Part shown: in pieces, positions 1-6,379 of the stretch
Layout of the letters: every line of letters starts with the position of its first letter
How positions within the stretch are numbered: position 1 is the stretch's first letter
Assembly (NCBI GenBank): GCA_011065005.1
Contig: JAAKFP010000034.1
Span: forward strand, 1-11,589
Source: Chlamydiota bacterium
GTDB lineage: Bacteria; Chlamydiota; Chlamydiia; Chlamydiales; Waddliaceae
DNA length: 11,589 bases
Direction: 5' to 3'
Translations under genes and position numbers: made by a program
Notes under the pieces: model-generated
What the model saw: only the letters and a program-made list of their open reading frames with translations
The model's database searches: none
What the model was told of the DNA's origin: nothing

Positions 1-132
1 AGCTCTTCAGTTGCGAGGCGCAAATCTGCAGTCAACTTATTAGTTTCCAAAGATTTGCAACAAAGCAAGTGAAGATGATAGGACAGCATAAATGTAAAAG
101 TTATTTTTTCTAGCTTCCTAAACCGTGCGGGG

Positions 133-138
133 TATAAA
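133..138 (+). promoter_or_regulatory. Candidate -10 box for the F-box gene
   Basis: TATAAA lies 28 bases before the chosen ATG, so a transcript starting near 145 would have a short leader that still contains the Shine-Dalgarno sequence. No good -35 hexamer sits 16-18 bases upstream (this stretch reads around CTAGCTTCC), so the call rests on the -10 alone and is weak. Confidence 0.22.
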
Positions 139-154
139 TGGTTCAGATGAATAT

Positions 155-160
155 AGGAGG
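155..160 (+). promoter_or_regulatory. Shine-Dalgarno sequence deciding the start of the F-box gene
   Basis: AGGAGG, a perfect match to the anti-Shine-Dalgarno sequence, ends six bases before the ATG at 167. It decides between this ATG and an in-frame GTG at 125, which has no such site and would add 14 residues. Confidence 0.85.
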
Positions 161-166
161 AAGCTA

Positions 167-3100
167 ATGGAAGCTGCGTCTACAACACAAACAGCATTTT
201 CACCAACACTCCCAGAGGAACTTTGGGTTGGAATATTTTCATTTCTTCCTGATTTAAGAGAATTGCCCAAAGTTGCTTTGGTTTGTAGACAGTGGCATCG
301 TATGGTCGCAGAAAGTGCTATTTGGAGGAATATTCACTGTCACACATATTCAACGGGGATGGAATGGGTTGGTCCAGCACCAAACGAATGGCGCCGGCAA
401 GCAAGCACAGTTTTTAGTTTTACCAGAAATTATTGGAAAGGGAAAACAGAAGACGCGAATACCTGGGGAACTTTGGGAACTCGACTCTATAAAAATGGCC
501 ATATCAATGAAGCAACATCCATTCTCTTTCAAAATAAACTCTTTAAAAAGAACGATGTAGCAAATACTGGACGTTCTTGTAGCTTAGCAAACATCCTCTT
601 AAAATTGCAGCGGTTTGAAGAAGCTCATGATGTTCTCAACCGATTATTTCTCTCTCACCAAAATGTTAAAGCTTTAGCGATCCAAGGAAACATCTATCAA
701 GAAGAAGAGGAGTTTGAAAAAGCCAAACTATCATATAAGGCTTCTATAAACCTTGCCACAGATGATGAATCAACAATAGAAGCAAAATTAGGCCTATTAC
801 AGCTTTGGAAAAGTTTAAAGAATGAAGCAAAGTTTAAAAAAACCCAAGAAAAGTTGGGGCACCTTGGAGGAGATTTACCAAACAAAGCCCTCGAAGCTAG
901 ATATATTGCCCTTACTTTCAAGCACCTTAGTCATATATCTGCTAAACAAGCCTATGAAGCAAATTTACAACCCGATCATATGGCTTATCTCATTGCTCTT
1001 TCCATGCTACATAAGGCAAAGGAAACGGTAAATTACTATCAAGAAAAGTCACTTGATCCTCTCTTTAGATCTTACCCTACTATGAACTCCTTAAATTTAG
1101 ACTCTATCCAATCTTGGTTTGATAAATCGATAAAATCCAATCCCTATCACATTAAGGTTTTGTTCTCATTTATAAAATTTTTAGAATTTACAATTCAGAC
1201 TCGCTGTCAAATTGATTCTCTCTTCTCTCAAATCAAATTAAATGAAAAAAGGGAAGAAATGCGGGGAATTTTAATCCAAGTTATTCAGCTCAACCCCAAG
1301 CTTGCCAAAGCTTATTATTTGTTGGGAAAAGTTCTCTATCTATTAAAGGACCACAAAGCAAGTCAAAGTTTAGAAAAAGCCCAAGAAATGGGGTATCAAA
1401 CAAAAGAACTTAATGAATATTTAATGAAAACATATTTAAGCGAAAAACAATTCAATAATGCTGAGAAAGTATATCAGAAAATGCCTCCGTCTGATATAAG
1501 TTATGAGCTTAAGTTTCTCTACTGTGAAGTCATCTTCGAAGAAGCACAAACAGCTCTTAACTTTAAATCTGATAAAGTAAATGAAGCACAAACACTTTTA
1601 AATGAGCTTTTAGCTGAGAACCCAAACGATGTGGATTGCTTACTTTTCTTAACACAGATCTTTGAAAAGCAGGACAATTTTACCCAAGCTACAGATGTTT
1701 ATAAAAAAGTGTGTGAGCTCATGAAAGATAAAAAAAATGAGCCAACAAGATTACTGGAAATAACCCTAGATAAAAACTTAATTAGCTATGGAGCTTCTGA
1801 TGCTTTGTGGCAAAAGCAAATAAAAAACATTCAAATTAAAAATCTTGGCCAAGCAGATATGGGAATCATTAGGTGTTTGGACCTCCAAGGAAAAAGAGAT
1901 GCAAGCATAAGCCATTTACTTGAGATCATCAATCATTTCTTGTTCGAACATGAATATGGGATAGCGAAAGAAATGTTAGAATATCATGACAACCCAACCA
2001 AAGAAGTGCTCCTTAAACGAGGAGATCTCTTTAAGTACCAATGGAGAGGTGCTTGCAGTTATAAACAGAGCAATCCTGAATTTCCGGGCATTGAATCCGA
2101 TCAAAACATTCAGGAACGGGCACATTTTTATTGGGGTGGCTCTTATGATCAATTTGAAGAAAAAACAAAAGAACTTGTCGACACATGTGAACAAACCATT
2201 CGGAAGGCAATCGAACTCGATCCAGCTCATATCCCCTCTTGGGCTGCCTTAGCTAGCTTTTATGATGACATGCATATTCTCGAAAAAGCTATAGAGGCTA
2301 TCGACCAAGTTTTAATATTGAATCCAAATAATTTTCACGCAATACATTACTTAAGTGCCCTTATTTTAGATCATAAAAAACCAGAATTATATAAAAAAGC
2401 AATTGACTTACTTCAATCAGGGATCGAATCCTTAAAAAGGATGAACAAGGAGGAGCTCGAGGAAATTTGTTCTTCTAATCTGAACGATGCTCCTTATGTT
2501 CTTTCAGGTGAATTACTAAGGTTATTCTATCAAACAGACTCGATAGCTCAAGCTGAAATGACTTTTATAGACTACTTTTGTTTCTTAAAACTCAATACTT
2601 ACGGTTTGAATGGTTGGAGAATCAAAGCTGGAGAATTAAGCCCGTGTATTGATAGGCAAGAAGCTCTAGATCGCATTGGTTATAGCACCGGGGAATATGG
2701 AGAATTTTTCCTAGTGCTTCGTGATCAAACTCTCCCCTTTCAAAAACGGGTTTGCTCTGGTGTTTTAGGGAGAGATCCAGAAAATTTTCTAATGCTTTGC
2801 TTAATGGGACAATTCCTTTATCAGGAGGGCCAAAAGGATTCTGCTGCATATCATTGGGAAAAGGCCTTAAACCTAAAACCAGGACATGACCTAGAATTCG
2901 AAAAAGATCTCCTCTCATTGTTATATGATCTTTTTCTATCTTTGGACAAACGATCAGAAGCAAAAGCTATTGCTTATAAAGCAATGGATTTAATGTTAAG
3001 ATTTTCTATTGATACGACTTTTCTTAATAAGCTTGCAGATAATCATCCAGAAGATTTTCTCATCCAATATAATATAGGCGCTTACTACTTTTTTGAAAAA

Positions 3101-3394
3101 GAATTTCAAAAGGCAAAAGAGCTTTTAACCAAAGCTTTAGCAATCAATGAGGAGCATCTAAAGACTCATTATTTAATCTTCTTGACCTATCACTTTCTCA
3201 AGCTAAAGGAAAAGGCACAAAGGCACAAAATGCGTATAGAAGAGCTTCTTTCCAAAGACCCAGATCGCACGCTTAATCTTGTTCAAAGACTTGTTGAAAC
3301 GTTCAATTCTCCTGACATGAAGGGTTCATCCATTTTTGATTATCCAGGAATAAGTATGCATAATTTTATTGAGACAAATAATGAAGAGAAATGA
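167..3394 (+). CDS. F-box and TPR/helical-repeat protein, probable host-directed effector
   Basis: Protein of 1075 residues. Residues about 15-53 are a clear F-box: LPEELW, then IFSFLPDL, then LVCRQWHRM and AIWR, the hydrophobic pattern that binds Skp1 in SCF ubiquitin ligases. A short RN-W-KG linker near residue 90 resembles the region after F-boxes in some eukaryotic proteins. Most of the rest looks like helical repeats of TPR type, best preserved near residues 98-190, 370-410, 685-720, 874-905 and 963-996 (for example AAYHWEKALNLKP and AKELLTKALAIN). No signal peptide or membrane helix is seen. The first 14 residues are rich in Ser, Thr and Ala, as in type III secretion signals, but that is not diagnostic. 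F-box proteins are eukaryotic in origin. In bacteria they are known as injected effectors, for example Agrobacterium VirF and Legionella AnkB, and F-box genes are expanded in amoeba-associated Chlamydiae. I infer that the F-box recruits host SCF and the repeats bind the target. A protein used only inside the bacterium cannot be excluded. Confidence 0.85.
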   Translation: MEAASTTQTAFSPTLPEELWVGIFSFLPDLRELPKVALVCRQWHRMVAESAIWRNIHCHTYSTGMEWVGPAPNEWRRQASTVFSFTRNYWKGKTEDANTWGTLGTRLYKNGHINEATSILFQNKLFKKNDVANTGRSCSLANILLKLQRFEEAHDVLNRLFLSHQNVKALAIQGNIYQEEEEFEKAKLSYKASINLATDDESTIEAKLGLLQLWKSLKNEAKFKKTQEKLGHLGGDLPNKALEARYIALTFKHLSHISAKQAYEANLQPDHMAYLIALSMLHKAKETVNYYQEKSLDPLFRSYPTMNSLNLDSIQSWFDKSIKSNPYHIKVLFSFIKFLEFTIQTRCQIDSLFSQIKLNEKREEMRGILIQVIQLNPKLAKAYYLLGKVLYLLKDHKASQSLEKAQEMGYQTKELNEYLMKTYLSEKQFNNAEKVYQKMPPSDISYELKFLYCEVIFEEAQTALNFKSDKVNEAQTLLNELLAENPNDVDCLLFLTQIFEKQDNFTQATDVYKKVCELMKDKKNEPTRLLEITLDKNLISYGASDALWQKQIKNIQIKNLGQADMGIIRCLDLQGKRDASISHLLEIINHFLFEHEYGIAKEMLEYHDNPTKEVLLKRGDLFKYQWRGACSYKQSNPEFPGIESDQNIQERAHFYWGGSYDQFEEKTKELVDTCEQTIRKAIELDPAHIPSWAALASFYDDMHILEKAIEAIDQVLILNPNNFHAIHYLSALILDHKKPELYKKAIDLLQSGIESLKRMNKEELEEICSSNLNDAPYVLSGELLRLFYQTDSIAQAEMTFIDYFCFLKLNTYGLNGWRIKAGELSPCIDRQEALDRIGYSTGEYGEFFLVLRDQTLPFQKRVCSGVLGRDPENFLMLCLMGQFLYQEGQKDSAAYHWEKALNLKPGHDLEFEKDLLSLLYDLFLSLDKRSEAKAIAYKAMDLMLRFSIDTTFLNKLADNHPEDFLIQYNIGAYYFFEKEFQKAKELLTKALAINEEHLKTHYLIFLTYHFLKLKEKAQRHKMRIEELLSKDPDRTLNLVQRLVETFNSPDMKGSSIFDYPGISMHNFIETNNEEK

Positions 3395-3430
3395 AAACTT
3401 CAGAGGATGAAAGATAGGAAGTTCAACGGT

Positions 3431-3600
3431 CTAGCTTGAGTTTCTAAGTTATTCACTAGAGTCTGATGCAACCTTTTGGCCCACAGTGAATCATAGTTTT
3501 TGATTCCTTACCGTGTGGGTAATACAATCAAAACCTATAATCCACTGTAAACCAAAATCTTACATCATCCCCTAGCAACTAACTTAGAAACTCAAGCTAG
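3431..3600. repeat. 170-bp near-complete inverted repeat, MITE-like or structured RNA
   Basis: The two ends are perfect 21-bp inverted repeats (3431-3451 and 3580-3600, outermost bases CTAGCTTGAG and CTCAAGCTAG). Pairing continues inward with no net gap (position i with 7031-i): 60 of 75 positions from 3431 to 3505 are Watson-Crick pairs. The centre is closed by TTACC/GGTAA at 3508-3512 and 3518-3522. The element contains no gene. CTAG at both outer ends may belong to the inverted repeat or be a 4-bp target duplication; since CTAG is itself a palindrome the two cannot be told apart. Nine of the 15 mismatches are A/C, which become G-U wobbles in a minus-strand transcript, and none is G/T. It lies 36 bp after the F-box gene and could also stop transcription, though no T-run follows it. 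Confidence 0.75.
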
Positions 3601-3651
3601 GTAAGGACGTAGTCCCATGGGTATGAGTCAAAATAAACGATCTAGCCCGGA

Positions 3652-3850
3652 GAGGCTGTGAAAAAACCTAAAAGTTTAAAATTTAGTTTGTCAAGATGTG
3701 CATTTTTTGTTAAAATTATTTTATAAAAACAAGCAAAACCCCCTCACAACACCATCTGGAGACCTTTTATAGCGCTAAAACTAAACAAAGCCCTCATAAG
3801 GCACTGCAAAGTTTTTTTCCTTGAGAGGGAGATTTCAGCACTGTTTTATT
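3652..3850. other. AT-rich stretch with a possible insertion-sequence end
   Basis: It begins with GAGGCTGTG, which shares GAGGCTGT with both ends of the palindrome at 3926-4088 and resembles terminal repeats of some insertion sequences. No transposase residues are readable in any frame. A hairpin is possible between CCCTCATAAGG (3791-3801) and CCTTGAGAGGG (3819-3829), with 9 of 11 bases pairing. A decayed insertion-sequence end is a guess. Confidence 0.25.
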
Positions 3851-3898
3851 AGCCTGAAGGGCTAAAAGTGCAACAGCCCAGTGGCAACGCCCTGGGTG
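3851..3898. repeat. REP-like double hairpin
   Basis: Two adjacent small hairpins. The first pairs AGCC (3851-3854) with GGCT (3860-3863). The second pairs CCCAG (3877-3881) and GGC (3883-3885) with GCC (3889-3891) and CTGGG (3892-3896) around an AAC triloop, leaving one bulged T. Read on the minus strand it gives CCCAGGGCGTTGCC followed by ACTGGGCTG and TTAGCCCTTCAGGCT. From memory, sequences of this form recur as dispersed REP-like repeats in Planctomycetes, Verrucomicrobia and Bacteroidetes. Only one copy is in this window. Confidence 0.5.
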
Positions 3899-3925
3899 TG
3901 AATCAACAAAATATCGCAGTCTGAA

Positions 3926-4088
3926 GAGGCTGTCAGTAAATAGGGTCGCAGTTGAATTTTAAGTTATTTTTTTGGAGATTGGTTCTGAACATAAGTTCAC
4001 ATACTCCTAAGAGTAGGGAACTTGTGTTCAGGGCCAAGATCCGAAAAAAGAGCAGAAATTCAACCCGACAATATTTATTGACAGCCTC
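3926..4088. repeat. 163-bp near-complete inverted repeat, MITE-like
   Basis: The ends are GAGGCTGTCA (3926-3935) and TGACAGCCTC (4079-4088). In the outer arm, 29 of 34 left-hand positions (3926-3959) pair with 4056-4088. Pairing continues with small gaps through CTGAACATAAGTTC and GAACTTGTGTTCAG to a centre at TACTC-CTAA-GAGTA (4002-4015). Both sides are flanked by GAA (3923-3925 overlaps as TGAA on the left; 4089-4091 on the right), a possible 3-bp target duplication. It has no coding content. The end-to-end palindrome with insertion-sequence-like termini suits a miniature inverted-repeat element. Most wobble-type mismatches here favour a plus-strand transcript, the opposite of the element at 3431. 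Confidence 0.65.
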
Positions 4089-4163
4089 GAAGGACTGCAA
4101 GGTGCTACGCAGGATCCTGCAGTGTTTCAAGGCGAAAAGTAGACTTATGGATAGCAAGGATGT

Positions 4164-4207
4164 GTGTGCGTGTCCGATTAATTTGTTGATAATTCGGACA
4201 CGCACAC
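4164..4207. repeat. Perfect 14-bp stem-loop
   Basis: GTGTGCGTGTCCGA at 4164-4177 pairs perfectly with 4194-4207 around a 16-nt AT-rich loop. The stem is GC-rich and stable, but no T-run follows on either strand, so it is not a standard intrinsic terminator. It lies about 200 bp before the CPAF start. It may be a leftover of insertion-sequence ends, a binding site or an RNA structure. Confidence 0.5.
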
Positions 4208-4392
4208 GGGAACGATACCAACTCTTCATCTACGATGTGTATAAGTACTCATAAACGTAAAAGTAAGACTGGTTCCTGTAGAGGGAGCTGAAAAATCGCC
4301 CACAGCGATAAAGACTCTCGACACATATACATTGCCTACATAACTGAAATCTGATAGCCTTTAAGATCGATTTATGAGAACTTATAAATAAA

Positions 4393-4395
4393 AGG
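4393..4395 (+). promoter_or_regulatory. Weak ribosome binding site of the CPAF-like gene
   Basis: The only Shine-Dalgarno-like bases are AAAGG before T at 4391-4395, ending eight bases before the ATG at 4404. The start is still well supported because the first residues form a signal peptide. Confidence 0.45.
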
Positions 4396-4403
4396 TAATT
4401 ATC

Positions 4404-6209
4404 ATGTTAAAAAATCTATTCCTTCTAACTGCCACCATTTTTGTCTATACTTCAAGCTTTCTTGGTGCTGCTATGCAACAAGACCCATCTCTTCAGGAGC
4501 TAATGTTTTCTGACCTGAATGTAATTAAATACAATATGACCTTTAAATACGCCCCTAAAGAGTGGAAAAAGGAACATCTCAATTGGGATTTAGAGGAGGA
4601 ATACCAGAAGGCTGTGGATAAAATTGTTGCTGAGAATGCAACTTCACCAAAAGAATATCAGAAAATAGCCAAGCAGTTCTTTAATTCTTCCCGTGACTAC
4701 CATGTCAAGGTTCTCAGCTATAGCACTGAATGGTCCTGGTTTCCTATCAACATCAAAACAGTTGAAGGAAAATACCTCATTTCCGAACTCTTGTCCGGGC
4801 TGTCAATCTCTAATCTTCTAGAGCTTTTTCTAATTCAAGAAGAAATAGAAGAGCAAACCGACCCTTTCTTTGCTCAGACTCAGGAATTCTGGGACAACAT
4901 CTCTTTGGGGGATGAAATCCTCGAAATTGATGGTAAACCGATTGCAAAAGTGATCGACACCCTAATCAAAGAAGACTTAGGCCATGACACCTCCCTAACG
5001 GGTCATGCACTTGCTGAGAGAATGTTGTTTATGCGAAAAGGGTTGTATGGCCATGAGGTTCCTTCAGGAAACTTTACCCTCAAGATTCGCCATCAAAACA
5101 AATCAAAAGCCAAAACCTATAACCTGTGTTGGCTTCACATTCCTGAGCACATCAAAAACAAGTCCCCTTTCCAAGAGAAAGAGCCTAAGGAGTTCAATAA
5201 CTTTTTCAAAAAAGATTTCAGCGTTCACTTTGCTAAAGATCTTCTTCTCAAAAACGTCTCCAAAAAAACTGCACCAAAGGGAAAGAACTATAGCGATGAA
5301 GATGATGACGATGAAGATGAAGACTGGCGTGAGAAGGGTTTTCTCCCTGAACTTGGAGAGGTATTATGGGAAACCGATTCTGAAGAAAATGAACTTTATG
5401 CCTACCTCTACAAAAATGAAAAAGGACAAAAAATTGGGTATCTCTACATCACAGACTTCTGTGGAGACGAATCTCTAATCGAAGAGATCAAAGGGGTCCT
5501 TGAACGATTGAACCAAGAGTCCGAAGCGCTCGTTTTAGATATCACAAACAACCCCGGAGGGAGTCTATTCTACATGTACGGTATCTTATCTATGCTTACC
5601 GACAAACCGCTTCAGTGTTTCACAGACAGAGAGATCATCCTTCAGAATAACGTTTTCGAGGCACTACAAATTAAGAAACTCCTCCTTTCTGATTGGATAG
5701 AAACTGATTCCAATGGGTTTTTTAACCTTGATGGTTATTACATCCATAAGGACGAAATTGGTAAGATCATTGGCTATCTCGATGATATCACCCGTTCCTG
5801 GGATGAGGGTAAGCTATTTACAGACCCCTTACACATCTTTGGGATAGATGCCATTCAGCCAAGCCCTGAAGTTCAGTACAACAAACCGATCTTGCTCCTC
5901 ATAAACGAGCTCGATTTCTCCTGTGCAGATTTCTTTCCAGCAATGTTGCAAGATAATGGAAGGGCTACATTATTTGGGCAGAGAACCGCGGGAGCCGGCG
6001 GATATGTGCTGTTCTATCCGCACGTCAGCCGTTTTGGCATCATGGGTTATAGTTTGACAGGTTCTATTGGATACCGTCTCAATGGCATGCCCTTGGAGAA
6101 TCTTGGTGTTTCCCCCGATATCCCCAATAAAGTTACGACCCGGGATATACGAGAAAACTATAGCGACTATGTAAAATCGGTAAATCGTGAAGTGCAAAAA
6201 CTGCTTTAG
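4404..6209 (+). CDS. cpaf: CPAF-like secreted serine protease (S41/tail-specific fold)
   Basis: A homologue of chlamydial protease-like activity factor, a secreted protease that acts on host and chlamydial proteins. At 601 residues it matches the usual length of the family. Residues 1-22 form a signal peptide (MLKNLFLLTATIF, then a small-residue site near LGAA), fitting Sec export. The triad is in place: His100 in SRDYHVKV, Ser506 in NELDFSCADFFP and Glu565 in LENLGVSPDI, corresponding to H105, S499 and E558 of C. trachomatis CPAF as I recall them. GQRTAGAGGYV after the serine and SLTGSIGYRLNG are also family hallmarks. A PDZ-like stretch (LGDEILEIDGKPI, residues 168-180) follows the His region. 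Residues about 250-315 correspond to the internal segment that inhibits the CPAF zymogen until it is cleaved out; here it holds a very acidic run, SDEDDDDEDED (298-308). The gene appears intact and stands alone, about 1 kb after the F-box gene and convergent with the kinase gene. Host targets cannot be predicted. Confidence 0.92.
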   Translation: MLKNLFLLTATIFVYTSSFLGAAMQQDPSLQELMFSDLNVIKYNMTFKYAPKEWKKEHLNWDLEEEYQKAVDKIVAENATSPKEYQKIAKQFFNSSRDYHVKVLSYSTEWSWFPINIKTVEGKYLISELLSGLSISNLLELFLIQEEIEEQTDPFFAQTQEFWDNISLGDEILEIDGKPIAKVIDTLIKEDLGHDTSLTGHALAERMLFMRKGLYGHEVPSGNFTLKIRHQNKSKAKTYNLCWLHIPEHIKNKSPFQEKEPKEFNNFFKKDFSVHFAKDLLLKNVSKKTAPKGKNYSDEDDDDEDEDWREKGFLPELGEVLWETDSEENELYAYLYKNEKGQKIGYLYITDFCGDESLIEEIKGVLERLNQESEALVLDITNNPGGSLFYMYGILSMLTDKPLQCFTDREIILQNNVFEALQIKKLLLSDWIETDSNGFFNLDGYYIHKDEIGKIIGYLDDITRSWDEGKLFTDPLHIFGIDAIQPSPEVQYNKPILLLINELDFSCADFFPAMLQDNGRATLFGQRTAGAGGYVLFYPHVSRFGIMGYSLTGSIGYRLNGMPLENLGVSPDIPNKVTTRDIRENYSDYVKSVNREVQKLL

Positions 6210-6233
6210 AGCAAATGCTGGTCTTGTTCATTC

Positions 6234-6325
6234 ACCACTGAGCCCACAGAGTTCACAGAGAGGGCATGAGAAAAATAAATGAATTATTCTCATATCTTCT
6301 CTGTGAACTCTTGTGGACTGTGATT
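6234..6325. repeat. CACAGAG-type palindrome between convergent genes, possible two-way terminator
   Basis: The left arm CCACTGAGCCCACAGAGTTC (from 6235) and the right arm ending near 6325 form a long imperfect stem. The core AGAGTTCACAGAGA pairs exactly, then ATGAGAA pairs exactly, giving 22 of 25 positions, with an AT-rich loop near 6271-6287. It fills most of the 170-bp gap between the ends of the CPAF and kinase genes, so it could end transcription from both sides, although neither arm is followed by a clear T-run. Related CACAGAG repeats are, from memory, widespread in unrelated bacterial genomes. Confidence 0.6.
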
Positions 6326-6379
6326 AGTTCTATGCAACAAAGCCAATAGGCATGTCTATATTTCTTTAACTTCACTCAT

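Larger units (their letters stand above)
1..166. other. Left-edge leader region, no firm gene
   Basis: No complete gene is visible here. One plus-strand frame is open from the window edge to a TGA at 70-72 and would give a 23-residue tail (ending SKDLQQSK). It could be the end of a gene that starts outside the window, but nothing in it is recognisable. An 8-bp inverted repeat (GCAAATCT at 20-27, AGATTTGC at 51-58, 23-nt loop) could be a weak hairpin. The rest is the leader of the F-box gene. Confidence 0.3.
3395..4403. other. About 1 kb gene-free region filled with palindromic repeats
   Basis: No credible coding sequence is present; the overlapping 98- to 100-codon frames on both strands around 3933-4254 exist because an inverted repeat keeps both strands open. 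The region carries four separate inverted repeats, listed individually. The stretch 3601-3850 is AT-rich. The block from 4208 to the CPAF ATG shows only a weak 5-bp hairpin (4295-4309) and no convincing promoter. No transposase fragment was recognised, so this looks like a landing area for small non-coding elements or a graveyard of insertion-sequence ends. Confidence 0.6.

Noticed and set aside
125..166. GTG start at 125 for the F-box gene, adding 14 residues
   Set aside because: The perfect AGGAGG at 155-160 lies inside this extension at the right distance from the ATG at 167, and a possible -10 box also overlaps the extension.
3396..3423. AACTTC/GAAGTT inverted repeat as terminator of the F-box gene
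   Set aside because: A six-bp AT-rich stem with a 16-nt loop and no T-run is too weak to call.
4109..4120. GCAGGATCCTGC palindrome
   Set aside because: A 12-bp palindrome with no loop, repeats or regulatory context; probably chance or part of decayed repeat DNA.
3933..4254. Overlapping frames of 98-100 codons on both strands
   Set aside because: They arise from the inverted repeat, which keeps both strands open. There is no ribosome binding site and no family likeness.
4295..4309. ATCGC/GCGAT hairpin followed by T-residues on the minus strand, terminator-like
   Set aside because: The stem is only five base pairs and no minus-strand gene precedes it.
4361..4388. TTAAGA and TATAAA as a promoter for the CPAF gene
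   Set aside because: Transcription would start about nine bases before the ATG and cut into the ribosome binding site, so it is unlikely to be the working promoter.
5005..5478. 157-codon plus-strand frame inside the CPAF gene
   Set aside because: It is an out-of-frame shadow with Lys/Met-rich composition, while the main frame carries the conserved catalytic motifs.
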